Source: Ruegeria conchae (lineage in GTDB: Bacteria > Pseudomonadota > Alphaproteobacteria > Rhodobacterales > Rhodobacteraceae). From it: a stretch of DNA of 64,000 nt. The position numbers and the translations under genes are program-made. The notes below the pieces were generated by a model. That model did no database searches. It saw only the letters and a list, made by a program, of their open reading frames with translations, and had not been told where the DNA came from. Of this stretch, positions 51,801 through 60,862 are shown piece by piece (the stretch's first letter is position 1; each line of letters starts with the position of its first letter). Location: assembly GCF_000192475.1 (NCBI RefSeq), contig NZ_AEYW01000012.1, positions 186,001 through 250,000 on the forward strand, written 5' to 3'.

Positions 51801-52379
51801 ATGTCTGCCTGGATTCGGATGATATCTGACGAAGATGCCGACGAACATTTGAAGAATACCCTTGATTTAGCGCGTACACCGCATGGGACAGTGGACAACG
51901 TGATGCGTGTCCATTCGCTACGTCCCAACACCATGAAAGGGCACGTCATTTTGTATCGCGCCTGCCTTCATGATGACGCCAATTCAGTGCCTATGTGGTT
52001 TCAGGAGGTCATAAGCTCCTACGTTTCCACGCTGAACACGTGCCCTTACTCCTATGCCAACCACTGGGCAAACGCCCGTCATCTGATCGGTGACGACGCA
52101 CGCGCCGACTCAATTGAGGCTGCGCTTACGGCGCATCGCCCTCAGGATGCGTTCGAGGGCGCACATCTGGAAGCGTTGAGCTATGCTGAGAAGCTGACGC
52201 TGTCGCCGGGCACCATGGAAGAATCGGATGTAGACGCCTTGAAAAATGCTGGCTGGGAAGACGGTGAGATCCTCGAAATCAATCAAATCGTGGGATATTT
52301 CAATTATGCCAATCGGTTACTGAATGGTCTGGGTGTCACAACAAAGGGAGACGTCGTAGGCTATTACGGCGAAGATTGA
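51801..52379 (+). CDS. AhpD/carboxymuconolactone decarboxylase-like peroxidase-related protein
   Basis: A 192-residue all-helical protein of the AhpD-like 'peroxidase-related' group. The core motif reads NTCPYSYANHWANARHLIG. The group normally has CxxC-x-x-x-H, but here the second cysteine is serine (C-P-Y-S), so a disulfide-based peroxidase cycle seems impaired. It is followed at once by an XRE-cupin regulator and a MATE exporter on the same strand. Proteins of this type are often linked to catabolic operons that produce hydrogen peroxide, such as those of sarcosine-type oxidases; that link is inferred. Confidence 0.8.
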   Translation: MSAWIRMISDEDADEHLKNTLDLARTPHGTVDNVMRVHSLRPNTMKGHVILYRACLHDDANSVPMWFQEVISSYVSTLNTCPYSYANHWANARHLIGDDARADSIEAALTAHRPQDAFEGAHLEALSYAEKLTLSPGTMEESDVDALKNAGWEDGEILEINQIVGYFNYANRLLNGLGVTTKGDVVGYYGED

Positions 52380-52390
52380 CGGGACGTTTC

Positions 52391-52978
52391 ATGCAAGTTG
52401 ACACGCCGGGAAGACAGATTGACCGTGCCATTGGCGCCTCTCTGAGGGAGCTGCGTCAAAGCAGGAAGCAATCCGCCCGCCGGCTTGCCGAACAATCGGG
52501 TATTTCGGCTGCGATGGTCAGCCGTATCGAAAATGGGCTGGTTTCACCTTCGATTGACACTCTTGCGGCATTGGCGGAAGCACTAGAAGTCCCCATCGTT
52601 TCACTGTTTCGCGAAGCAAGAACTGATCACACCGACTATACCCTCGTGCGCCATGGCGAAGGGTTGAAGTCCACTCGCTTGGCCGGTGGACATTCGCATG
52701 AATATGTCAACCTCGCATTGCATTCTCGGAAAGACCTGCGATTCCAGGCCCGTCGCGTAACGCTGTTGCGGGATGAGGGACAACCGCCGACCTATGTCGG
52801 GCACGGCGTTGTGTTTGTTCAGGTCCTCGAAGGACAGGCAGTCTATCGCTATGGCGAAGCAAGATTCACGCTTTCAGCCGGGGATAGTATTAGTGTTGAT
52901 GCGGAATTGAACCACGGCTTTGAAGAGGTTCTGACACCCGAGTTCGTCTTCCTCACCGTTCAAGCCGAGCGCCCTTAG
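52391..52978 (+). CDS. XRE-family regulator with C-terminal cupin domain (second copy)
   Basis: A 195-residue regulator from the ATG at 52391; a TTG at 52376 overlaps the previous stop and is less likely. The HTH is LRELRQSRKQSARRLAEQSGISAAMVSRIENG and the cupin part is HGVVFVQVLEGQAVYRYGEARFTLSAGDSISVDAELNHG. It is a paralogue of the protein at 24260-24841. It lies between the AhpD-like and MATE genes and probably controls this small operon or the amino-acid transporter next to it. Confidence 0.84.
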   Translation: MQVDTPGRQIDRAIGASLRELRQSRKQSARRLAEQSGISAAMVSRIENGLVSPSIDTLAALAEALEVPIVSLFREARTDHTDYTLVRHGEGLKSTRLAGGHSHEYVNLALHSRKDLRFQARRVTLLRDEGQPPTYVGHGVVFVQVLEGQAVYRYGEARFTLSAGDSISVDAELNHGFEEVLTPEFVFLTVQAERP

Positions 52979-52990
52979 GGGCTTACTGAG

Positions 52991-54379
52991 GTGGCTGCCC
53001 CAACCGATATTGATCTGACACGCGGGCCGATCTCAGCCCATTTTCGAACCTTAGCCATCCCAGCGGCAATTGGGATGCTGTTCAACACGCTCTACAACGT
53101 CGTAGATATGTTCTTTGCCGGGCTCCTCTCGACCAGTGCGCAAGCAGGCCTGGCATTGGGTTTTCAGGCATTCTTCATCGCAATCTCAGTCGGGGTTGGA
53201 TTGGGCGCAGCAATGAGCGCGCTCGTCGGTAATGCCTTGGGTGCCGGTGATAATCGCGCGGCACGGCGGTTTGCAGCTCAAGGGATGATCTACGGTTTCA
53301 TCGCAGCCGGAGTTTTGGCATTGGCAGGGCTCTGGTACGGCCCGGCACTTATTCAATTGGTTTCGGAACCGGGACCATATCGCGAAGCGGGATTACGCTA
53401 TTTCTACTGGCTATTACTGGCCCTGCCCGGGTTCCTTTTGGCCTTTGGATGCAACGGAATTCTTCAAGCACATGGGGACGCGGTTTCGATGCAACGCGCT
53501 CTTATCGTTGCGTTTTTTGCCAATATTGGCCTCAATCCGTTGTTGATCTTTGGTATCCCGGGCTTGATCCCCGGCATCGGGTTCGATGGCCTCGCCATTT
53601 CTACGGTAATCAGCCAAACCGGTGTGATGGTGTTCATGATCCGCCAGGTGCTCAGACGCCGAAGAATGAGGCGCATGCGGGCAAGAAATTTCATTCCGCG
53701 CCTGCAAAAGTTCAAGGAAATCTCAGTTCAAGTCCTTCCAACGGCCACATCGTTCATCGTGATGCTCCTATCAGGTTTTGTCGTGCAGTTCGCGTTGAAA
53801 ATCTTCGGCGAGCACGCGATTGCGGGCTTCGGTGTCGCTATTAGGTTGGAGCAGATTCTGCTATTGCCTGTGCTCGGGGTCACTGGTGCGCTGCTTCCCA
53901 TCGCATCTCAGAATTTCGGGGCACGGGACTATGAAAGGGTGCGCGAAGCCCTGTTTTATTGCTGGAAAGTCGGGCTGGTCATGACCGCTATTGCGGCCCC
54001 TATCCTGTGGATATTTGGCCGGTCTCTGCTGGGTCTCTTTACCGATGATCCCGAAGTTATTCGCGTGGGGCTCAGCTATCTACGTGTCGATAGTCTGATC
54101 CTTCCATTCTATATGATGCTGTTTTCAATCAACTCGCTGCTGCAGGCGCTAAAACGGCCAATCTGGACAGTATGGATCAGCCTCTATCGTCAGGGATTTG
54201 GCGTCGCTTTTTTTGTCTGGATTTTTATCGGCGTTCTCGGCTTCAACGAAATCGGTGTCTGGTATGGAACCGCCTGTGCCGTGATCACTGGATGGATGAT
54301 CGGGCTTTTGGTGGCATCTTACGTCGCCCATAAGGAATTGGGCGGGCTCTGGCTTAGTTTTAGAACCGATCCGGGCTGA
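52991..54379 (+). CDS. MATE-family multidrug/metabolite efflux protein
   Basis: A 462-residue membrane protein with about twelve hydrophobic segments and the MATE start pattern PAAIGMLFNTLYNVVDMFFAGLL plus VTGALLPIASQNFGARDYERV in the second half. It starts with GTG at 52991 after the regulator gene. MATE proteins export cationic compounds using sodium or protons. A role in expelling toxic amine intermediates is conceivable. Its last 20 bases overlap the tail of the opposing FAD-oxidase gene. Confidence 0.87.
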   Translation: MAAPTDIDLTRGPISAHFRTLAIPAAIGMLFNTLYNVVDMFFAGLLSTSAQAGLALGFQAFFIAISVGVGLGAAMSALVGNALGAGDNRAARRFAAQGMIYGFIAAGVLALAGLWYGPALIQLVSEPGPYREAGLRYFYWLLLALPGFLLAFGCNGILQAHGDAVSMQRALIVAFFANIGLNPLLIFGIPGLIPGIGFDGLAISTVISQTGVMVFMIRQVLRRRRMRRMRARNFIPRLQKFKEISVQVLPTATSFIVMLLSGFVVQFALKIFGEHAIAGFGVAIRLEQILLLPVLGVTGALLPIASQNFGARDYERVREALFYCWKVGLVMTAIAAPILWIFGRSLLGLFTDDPEVIRVGLSYLRVDSLILPFYMMLFSINSLLQALKRPIWTVWISLYRQGFGVAFFVWIFIGVLGFNEIGVWYGTACAVITGWMIGLLVASYVAHKELGGLWLSFRTDPG

Positions 54380-55598
54380 AGGCCTGTATATCGATGCTCG
54401 GTACCCTGCCAGCGATTACATCTGCAACAAGTCGCGCCGTCGTCGCTCCCAATGTCAGACCCAGTTGCCCGTGGCCCGTAGCAAAAGTGACATTGGTCAG
54501 ACGCCTGCTGCGGCCAATGATCGGGCGTGTATCAGGCGTAAAAGGGCGACGACCCATGCGGCGCTCAAATTTCTCAGTCCGCAACCCCGGCAATACACGG
54601 TGCGCACGTTTGACCAGTACATCGGCCCGGTTCCAATCGGGCTGCGCATTCAAGTCCGCAAACTCTGCGGTGCCTGCCACGGCCAGCGCATCCTCATAAG
54701 GGGTGATGCCAAACCCGCCCTTTGCGTAAAACACCGTGTGGCGCAGATCGATTCCACTGTCGTGCAAAGCAGTTGAGTATCCGATAACACCCTCCATGCG
54801 CAGTGGAATATTCAACTTCTTAGCCAAAACGCGCGAATGCGTGCCTGCGGCAACTACAAACTCATCCGCGCTAAGCGTGCGCCCGTCGCCGGTATGCACG
54901 TTTTGGATATGTTGACCATCACGAGTAAAGTCGACCGCTGCATTCGAGACAATCTCCCCGCCCCGTTGGGTGAAGCTCTGCATCAGAATTTCGACCAACA
55001 GTTTTGGATCCGTCACAAAGCTCCAATCCCGTAACAGCGCTGCATATTTGAAATCGGGCGCAATAGCGGGGTCCATCTCATGCGCTTCATGGCCTGATAC
55101 CTGGTCGATGGTGCACCCGAACTCACGCGCGAGATCAAAGGCTGCGCGCATGGTCGCAAGGTCATTGTCATCATCAAACAGCTTGATCACTGGTCGCTCA
55201 ACCAAAAGTTCTGGGTGACCAACATCTGCGAGCTGCGCTTTGAAATCATCAGTGGCAGCAAAGGTGAGTTGTGCCAGATCGGCGGTAATCGCCCGCATCT
55301 TCGAACGCCGCGCATTGGCTGTGAACCGCGCAAACCAAGGAATCAGCTTCAATGCCGAGGCTGGCCGCAAAGAAAGCGGGGCCTCGGAATCCAGCAACCA
55401 ACCCGGCACTTTCATCAGCATCCCCGGCTGCGACAAAGGCACGATCTCGCCAACCGCGATACAGCCGCAGGAGGCCCAGCTTGCCCCCTCACCCACCGGT
55501 CCGGGTTCAACGACCGTGACAGAGTGCCCCTGCGACTGCAGTGTTAAAGCACAGGAAATTCCGACAACACCGCCACCGATTACAACGACCCGAGACAT
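54360..55598 (-). CDS. DadA-like FAD-dependent amino-acid oxidase/dehydrogenase
   Basis: A 412-residue flavoprotein with VVVIGGGVVGISCALTLQSQGHSV at the start and GRRPFTPDTRPIIGRSRRLTNVTFATGHGQLGLTLG near the end, typical of D-amino-acid dehydrogenases. Relatives oxidise D-alanine, D-proline or D-hydroxyproline to imino acids. Next to it is an Ldh-family reductase gene of the kind that reduces cyclic imino acids, and upstream are methyltransferase and DMGDH genes. This is consistent with an N-methyl-proline or hydroxyproline-type pathway. Last gene of the four-gene operon. Confidence 0.87.
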   Translation of the reverse strand: MSRVVVIGGGVVGISCALTLQSQGHSVTVVEPGPVGEGASWASCGCIAVGEIVPLSQPGMLMKVPGWLLDSEAPLSLRPASALKLIPWFARFTANARRSKMRAITADLAQLTFAATDDFKAQLADVGHPELLVERPVIKLFDDDNDLATMRAAFDLAREFGCTIDQVSGHEAHEMDPAIAPDFKYAALLRDWSFVTDPKLLVEILMQSFTQRGGEIVSNAAVDFTRDGQHIQNVHTGDGRTLSADEFVVAAGTHSRVLAKKLNIPLRMEGVIGYSTALHDSGIDLRHTVFYAKGGFGITPYEDALAVAGTAEFADLNAQPDWNRADVLVKRAHRVLPGLRTEKFERRMGRRPFTPDTRPIIGRSRRLTNVTFATGHGQLGLTLGATTARLVADVIAGRVPSIDIQAFSPDRF

Positions 55599-55609
55599 TC
55601 GTGCGGCCT

Positions 55610-56629
55610 CTACTGAAGTTCGCGCAGTTGTGCCATCAATTCAGCAGTGACACTAACTCCATCCGCTTCGGCAGCAGCGCGATTCTTCAACCTTCCATCT
55701 CCGGGGACGCGTGCATCGCCATTACCTTCAATCTCGCCGCAAATGCGCTGGACATATTCTCCAAACGCTTCGTTGCCAAACCGCGCCGGATCAATTGCGA
55801 TCAGCGTGTTGCCGCCTTTGATATTTAACGCCCCGTGCGCTTCGCGCTTGGCGTTGTCGACGGACAAGGTTCCGCCAGCCAGTGCTGCACCGAGGACCTC
55901 GATCAGGAATGCAATCGCTGCTCCCTTGTGTTCACCAAATGGCAACAAACTGCGGGTTTCCAGTATGGCGTTGGGGTCACGTGTCGGCTGTCCCTCTGGA
56001 TCAAGCCCTGCAGGACGTGGTAAATCATGCCCTTCCGCAGCTGCCATGCGAATATCCATAAGTGCCACCATGGACGATGCCTGATCCCAGACGACCGGCT
56101 CACCCCCAGGTCGAGGGCAGGCAAAAGACATCGGATTGGTGCCAAAAACCGGGCGAACGCCCCCTTGTGGCACCACCATGGAAAGCGAGTTCACGACACC
56201 TAGCGCGACCAGTCCAGCCTCAGCTAACGAACCGGTATCGAACCGTAACGCCCCCAGATGGTGGCAATTGGCACAACTGAATGCCGCAACCCCGTTCTCG
56301 CGCGCCATCTCAATAAGCTCGTTCCGCGCTTTGGCGGCCACGATCTGGTAATAACCATTGTCGCCATCCCCCCGCAAAACACCCGGAGCGATACGTTCAA
56401 CACTCGGGTTGGCGGCGGGGTTGGCGTAGCCCGAAGCAAAGCTCTGCGCATAAACAGGTAACATTCGTAGGCCATGGCTTCGTGGCCCGTCTCGTTCGCT
56501 CATTCGAACAAGATCGGCCAATACTGCGCTACCGTGCTCATCCACTCCCGCAGCCACAAAGACAGACCTGGCCAAGCCCCTTACCTCGTCGAGTGAGAGC
56601 GTTGTCGTCGAGTCATCGGTCATGTGCAT
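55610..56629 (-). CDS. Malate/lactate dehydrogenase-family (Ldh2/DpkA-like) oxidoreductase
   Basis: A 339-residue NAD(P)H enzyme of the Ldh2/YlbC/delta-1-pyrroline-2-carboxylate reductase family. Patterns include RMSERDGPRSHGLRMLPVYA, CANCHHLGALRFDTGSLAEAG with the active-site histidine region, GTNPMSFACPRPG and GEHKGAAIAFLIEVL. Members reduce cyclic imines or oxidise 2-hydroxy acids. The DadA-like gene follows after 11 bases. Together they could interconvert a cyclic imino acid and the amino acid. AGGACAGG precedes the start. Confidence 0.83.
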   Translation of the reverse strand: MHMTDDSTTTLSLDEVRGLARSVFVAAGVDEHGSAVLADLVRMSERDGPRSHGLRMLPVYAQSFASGYANPAANPSVERIAPGVLRGDGDNGYYQIVAAKARNELIEMARENGVAAFSCANCHHLGALRFDTGSLAEAGLVALGVVNSLSMVVPQGGVRPVFGTNPMSFACPRPGGEPVVWDQASSMVALMDIRMAAAEGHDLPRPAGLDPEGQPTRDPNAILETRSLLPFGEHKGAAIAFLIEVLGAALAGGTLSVDNAKREAHGALNIKGGNTLIAIDPARFGNEAFGEYVQRICGEIEGNGDARVPGDGRLKNRAAAEADGVSVTAELMAQLRELQ

Positions 56630-56683
56630 GATCCTGTCCTTGGGTTATGAACCGGGCACGTTAGCGCCCGCTTTCCAGATTAA

Positions 56684-58204
56684 TCAAGCGCTGTATTCCA
56701 ACCGCTTTTTGGCGACGAACTCATCCAACGCACCGCGCTGATCATCCGGCATTGGCGGCCGCACATAGGTGTTTAGCATACGCTGCGCCTCTTCCGTACC
56801 AACGACTTCGGCGGTTTTCGAGCCCTCAGCTTCCCACTGTTCAAAACTGTCATTGTTTTGCAAGTGGTTCATGTGCATGGGGTTCTCACGCGTGTGGTCG
56901 GTGCCTAGGAAATGTCCGCCGGGTCCGATGTTTTCGATGTCGCCCAGCAAAGCGTCCAGATTCTCCTCTTGCAGGCCACTGAAGAAACGGTGGAAGTTCT
57001 CTAACTGCAATGCGTCCTGCACCCATTTCGAATAGCTGACCCCAAGCGCGCCCTCAAGAAAGCCCGCCGAGTGGACGATGTAGTTCGCACCGCCCAGCAG
57101 CACCGGCCACATGGTATTTGCGGTGTCGAACGCCGCCTGCATATCCGGGGATTTCGATCCGGTCCACATCGTGCAGGTTCGCCACGGCACACCGTAGAAC
57201 CGCGCCATCTGACCCACCAAAAGGTTCATCAAGCCGGGCTCCGGGGACCCCATCATCGGTGCGCCTGTCTTCATCGAAACGCCCATGATCGCGACGCCCA
57301 ATACCATCGGTGCTCCGCGCCGAATGATCTGGCTGTAAGCCATTCCCGCCAGCGATTCGGCGATCAGCAGCGCGACACCTCCCTGCGGGCTGGCAGGTGT
57401 GCTTGCCCCGGCAAGGACAAAGGGCGACAGCAGGCAGGGCTGGTTGGCAGCGGCATAGACGCGCAAGCTTTGCAACATGGTCTCATCCCAGACGAGCGGT
57501 GTGTTGCAGTTCAGTAGGGCCGCCATTACCACATTGTTGTCGACAAATTCCTCACCAAACACGATGCGAGTCATCTCAACCGAATCCAGTGCCGCCTGTT
57601 CCGACAGCACCGAACCTTTGATCGGTTTGTCCGTCAAGGTCAGTGCGGCATGAACCAACTCTAGATGGCGTTGCGGGACGGGCACATCCTGCGGCTCAAC
57701 CGGCAAAATACCCGGCACCATCATCGACTGGCTCATTTGGCTGAGCTTGAAGAAATTATGTGCATCCTCAAGCATCGAAGGGCGGCGCACGCCATCCAGA
57801 CCGTAGACAAACGGCGCACCATAAGCGTTGGCAAAGACCGAATGCTGATTGCCCACCCGAAGCGAGCGTTCCGGGTTGCGCGCGGCATAGCCCCACTCTG
57901 GGGGAACGGCCGAGATCAGGTCCATCAGCATCTCGCGCCCGATACGCACCCGTTCACCCTGCACATCCGCACCGTATTTCTTCCAGTCGGCTAAGGCGAC
58001 GGGGTCACGGAATTCAATGCCTGTTGCCTCAAGGATCGTCATTGCGGCGTTGTGAATCTTCTCAACGCCTTCGGGGCCAAGCAGATCAATTGGTCCCACC
58101 TTGCGGTTGAGCGTCGACAGGTAGACGGGGGGCGGGTTGGTGCGAGCCTTGACCCGCGCGGCACGTCCGCCGCCACGGCCCGAGCGTGCTTTGACTTCTG
58201 CCAT
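56684..58204 (-). CDS. Trimethylamine methyltransferase (MttB)-superfamily protein, non-pyrrolysine
   Basis: A 506-residue protein of the MttB/MtgB superfamily: LGPEGVEKIHNAAMTILEATGIEF near the start, NLLVGQMARFYGVPWRT and GGANYIVHSAGFLEGALGVSYSKW in the second half. The frame has no internal TAG, so it is not a pyrrolysine enzyme. Non-pyrrolysine members demethylate glycine betaine, proline betaine, carnitine or butyrobetaine with a corrinoid protein. No corrinoid protein gene is in the window. The gene follows the DMGDH gene by 15 bases (CGGAGGA before the ATG), suggesting stepwise demethylation by the two. Confidence 0.88.
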   Translation of the reverse strand: MAEVKARSGRGGGRAARVKARTNPPPVYLSTLNRKVGPIDLLGPEGVEKIHNAAMTILEATGIEFRDPVALADWKKYGADVQGERVRIGREMLMDLISAVPPEWGYAARNPERSLRVGNQHSVFANAYGAPFVYGLDGVRRPSMLEDAHNFFKLSQMSQSMMVPGILPVEPQDVPVPQRHLELVHAALTLTDKPIKGSVLSEQAALDSVEMTRIVFGEEFVDNNVVMAALLNCNTPLVWDETMLQSLRVYAAANQPCLLSPFVLAGASTPASPQGGVALLIAESLAGMAYSQIIRRGAPMVLGVAIMGVSMKTGAPMMGSPEPGLMNLLVGQMARFYGVPWRTCTMWTGSKSPDMQAAFDTANTMWPVLLGGANYIVHSAGFLEGALGVSYSKWVQDALQLENFHRFFSGLQEENLDALLGDIENIGPGGHFLGTDHTRENPMHMNHLQNNDSFEQWEAEGSKTAEVVGTEEAQRMLNTYVRPPMPDDQRGALDEFVAKKRLEYSA

Positions 58205-58219
58205 CTCAATTCCTCCGGA

Positions 58220-60673
58220 TCAGGCGCGGGCGCGGGTGCTGGTGGGATCAACGGCGCAGGTATCGATCACTTCGGCCTCGCGCATTTCATTGTGGATAAG
58301 CACCTGCATTTTGGTGCCGGGTGCCGTCATGTCCTGTGGCACCAGTGCCATCGCAATGTCGTGGTTGCAGTAAAACGAGAACCCGCCCGAGGTGACCCGC
58401 CCGATCAACTTACCATCGGCATAGACGCCTTCGTCGAACATCACCGAGGTATCGCAGAACGGCAGCTTCAGTGTGACCAGCGTGTTGTATCCACCATCGG
58501 CCTGTTGCTTCTGCAGCGCGGCTTTGCCGATGAAGTCACGTTCGGCCACCTGCCCGCCGATCTTTTCTGTCATCGCCACGAAACGGCCCAGATCGGCCTC
58601 ATAGGGTGTCAGGTCCTTGCAAATCTCGCGATTGATGGCGCGATAGGATTTCTCAAGTCGCATCGATTCCAGCGCCTCAAGACCGAAGGGTTTCACGCCG
58701 GTCTTCAGCAGCAGATCAACGAGGTGGCGATTGTACCCAACCGGGTGATGCAGTTCCCATCCAAGCTCTCCGGTATACGAGACACGCAGCAGGTGCACAC
58801 CTTTGGCATAGCCCACCTCACCCATCTGCGCCGAGAGCCACGGGAAGGCTTCATTTGACAGATCATTGTCCGTCAGCGGCTGTAAGATTTCGCGTGCCTT
58901 GGGCCCGGCTAGCGCGATCACGCCCAGCTGCTCTGAGATGTCCTCGATCACGACAGACCCGTCGCGCGGCAGCGCGCGCTGTAGTTGGTCCCAGTTATAG
59001 GCCCGCCAGTTCGGTGTTGAGATCAGGTAGAAATCGTCGTCGGCATAGCGCACGATGGTGTATTCCGCATCCATGCCGCCCTTGTCGTTCAGCATCAGCG
59101 ACAGGGTCATGCGGCCCACTTTTGGCAGTTTGTTGGCCATGATGCTGTCTAACCACTGTGCGGCCCCCTGTCCGCGAACGGTGAATTTGGTCATCGGAGA
59201 CATTTCGATGAAACCAGCTTCTTCACGTGTAGTTCGCACCTCTTTCTGAACCCGCTCCATATGATTGGTGCGACGGAAGCTGTGTTCGGGGATCGCTTCT
59301 TCGGGTGATTTGGCGAACCATCGCGGGAATTCGTAGCCATTGAAGCTGGTCCAGACTGCTCCTTGTGCGGTCAGCAGATCATATGACCCGACGGTCTTCA
59401 TAGGACGCGCATCGGGGAAGTCCTCGCCCGGCACATGCGCATCCATATGGGTGCCCCATGTCTCGCGCACCTTATCCATGGTCCAGCGCTTGGAGGCATA
59501 ATCCGAGAACCTGCGCGGATCGAGTTCCGACATATCCATGCCCGGATCGCCATCGACGATCCACTTGGCCAGACGGTTGCCAACCGTCCCGCCCCACAGA
59601 ATGCCACCGGGCATGCCTTCGGCCAGCCAGAGGTTTTCATGTCCCGGCGCTGGACCGGCCAAAGGCAGCTCGTCCGGTGTCATCTGAAATGGACCGCGGG
59701 TGTTGGCTTTGATCCCAACCTCACCCAGTGTGGGCACCCTTTCAATCGCGCGTTCCCACTGAGTTTCCACGGCGTCGAAATCCTCGGGCAGTAGATCAGC
59801 GCCAAATTCCGGTGGCACGCGGTCTTCGGCAAATAGCTTGAGGTCTTTGGTGAATTCATAGGGCCCGAACTGGATGCCGCCCACATCTTCGCGCAGATAA
59901 GCGCCGTAATCTTCATCCCGCAGGATCGGGAATTCTGGCAGGCCCTCCGCCCGGCGCTCTTTCAGCAGCGGTACGGTCTCGGTGGTCCAATACTGGTGAA
60001 CGATCGGAATACAGGGCAGATCCAACCCCACGCGGCGTGCGTTTTCGCGGGCATAGTTGCCAGTCGCGAAGATCAGATGCTCACATGTGATCTCACCCTG
60101 GTTGGTGGTCACTTTCCAATGGCCGTTATCCAGCTTTTCATAGGCCTGAGCCTCGGTGTTCTGGTAAACCTTGGCACCAGCATCGCGTGCCAGCTTGGCC
60201 AGAGCCATGGTGATATCGGCCGGATTCACGTACCCGTCTTCGGTGTGCAGGATACCACCCCGAATGTCCGGGCTCTGGTTTAGCAACGGATGGACTTCGG
60301 TAATCTCTTCAGGGGTCAGTAGCTTGCAAGGTACGCCAGCCGCCTCGGCAATCGAGATATAAGACTGGAACTCGTCCCAGCGCTTTTCAGTGTTGGCGAC
60401 CCGCAGTTGACCAACCTTCCGCAACCCGACCGAGCTGCCCATCTTTTCTTCAACCTCAGTATAGATGCGGATGGTTTCCATCGTCATCTTCGACACATTG
60501 TGCGACCGCACGAAGGTCACCAACAGACCCGCTGCATGCCAAGTCGAGCCGGAGGTTAGTGTTGTACGTTCCAGCATGACCGCATCTGTGCAGCCATGTT
60601 CTGTCAGCCCGTAAAGGATCGACGCCCCTACGCAACCTCCTCCGACAACCACGACTTTTGCATGTGACTGCAT
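58220..60673 (-). CDS. Dimethylglycine dehydrogenase-like flavoprotein with GcvT domain (second copy)
   Basis: An 817-residue protein built like the one at 16662-19097: FAD motif VVVVGGGCVGASILYGL, covalent-FAD histidine H46 in SGSTWHAAGL, an oxidoreductase domain to about 430, and a folate-binding GcvT domain to the end. It should oxidise an N-methyl group of a tertiary amine and transfer it to tetrahydrofolate. AAGGAGTTGCGGA precedes the ATG. It heads the operon with MttB-like, Ldh-like and DadA-like genes and is divergent from a GcvA-like regulator. Dimethylglycine or N-methylproline are candidate substrates. Confidence 0.89.
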   Translation of the reverse strand: MQSHAKVVVVGGGCVGASILYGLTEHGCTDAVMLERTTLTSGSTWHAAGLLVTFVRSHNVSKMTMETIRIYTEVEEKMGSSVGLRKVGQLRVANTEKRWDEFQSYISIAEAAGVPCKLLTPEEITEVHPLLNQSPDIRGGILHTEDGYVNPADITMALAKLARDAGAKVYQNTEAQAYEKLDNGHWKVTTNQGEITCEHLIFATGNYARENARRVGLDLPCIPIVHQYWTTETVPLLKERRAEGLPEFPILRDEDYGAYLREDVGGIQFGPYEFTKDLKLFAEDRVPPEFGADLLPEDFDAVETQWERAIERVPTLGEVGIKANTRGPFQMTPDELPLAGPAPGHENLWLAEGMPGGILWGGTVGNRLAKWIVDGDPGMDMSELDPRRFSDYASKRWTMDKVRETWGTHMDAHVPGEDFPDARPMKTVGSYDLLTAQGAVWTSFNGYEFPRWFAKSPEEAIPEHSFRRTNHMERVQKEVRTTREEAGFIEMSPMTKFTVRGQGAAQWLDSIMANKLPKVGRMTLSLMLNDKGGMDAEYTIVRYADDDFYLISTPNWRAYNWDQLQRALPRDGSVVIEDISEQLGVIALAGPKAREILQPLTDNDLSNEAFPWLSAQMGEVGYAKGVHLLRVSYTGELGWELHHPVGYNRHLVDLLLKTGVKPFGLEALESMRLEKSYRAINREICKDLTPYEADLGRFVAMTEKIGGQVAERDFIGKAALQKQQADGGYNTLVTLKLPFCDTSVMFDEGVYADGKLIGRVTSGGFSFYCNHDIAMALVPQDMTAPGTKMQVLIHNEMREAEVIDTCAVDPTSTRARA

Positions 60674-60715
60674 TCCGCAACTCCTTCAAACTGTGCACGA
60701 CCAACAAGGGATCGC

Positions 60716-60771
60716 ATTGCAAACCGGTTGGGGAGCATTTTCATCGGGAACCGTTGGCCGACAATTGCAAA
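60716..60771. repeat. Direct repeat in the DMGDH-LysR divergent region
   Basis: ATTGCAAA occurs at 60716-60723 and again at 60764-60771, a 48-base spacing, between the DMGDH-like gene and the divergent GcvA-like regulator. It could be a pair of regulator half-sites; support is weak. Confidence 0.3.
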
Positions 60772-60862
60772 AAGATTCACTCTGAGTTAGATGAAATAAG
60801 TCTATAGCCAGACGATCTCCTTTAATTTATCAGGCAATCGATCCATCACAGGTCAAAACATC

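Noticed and set aside
56684-58204. Pyrrolysine-containing trimethylamine methyltransferase MttB
   Set aside because: No in-frame TAG interrupts the gene and no pyrrolysine genes are seen; it belongs to the non-pyrrolysine part of the superfamily.
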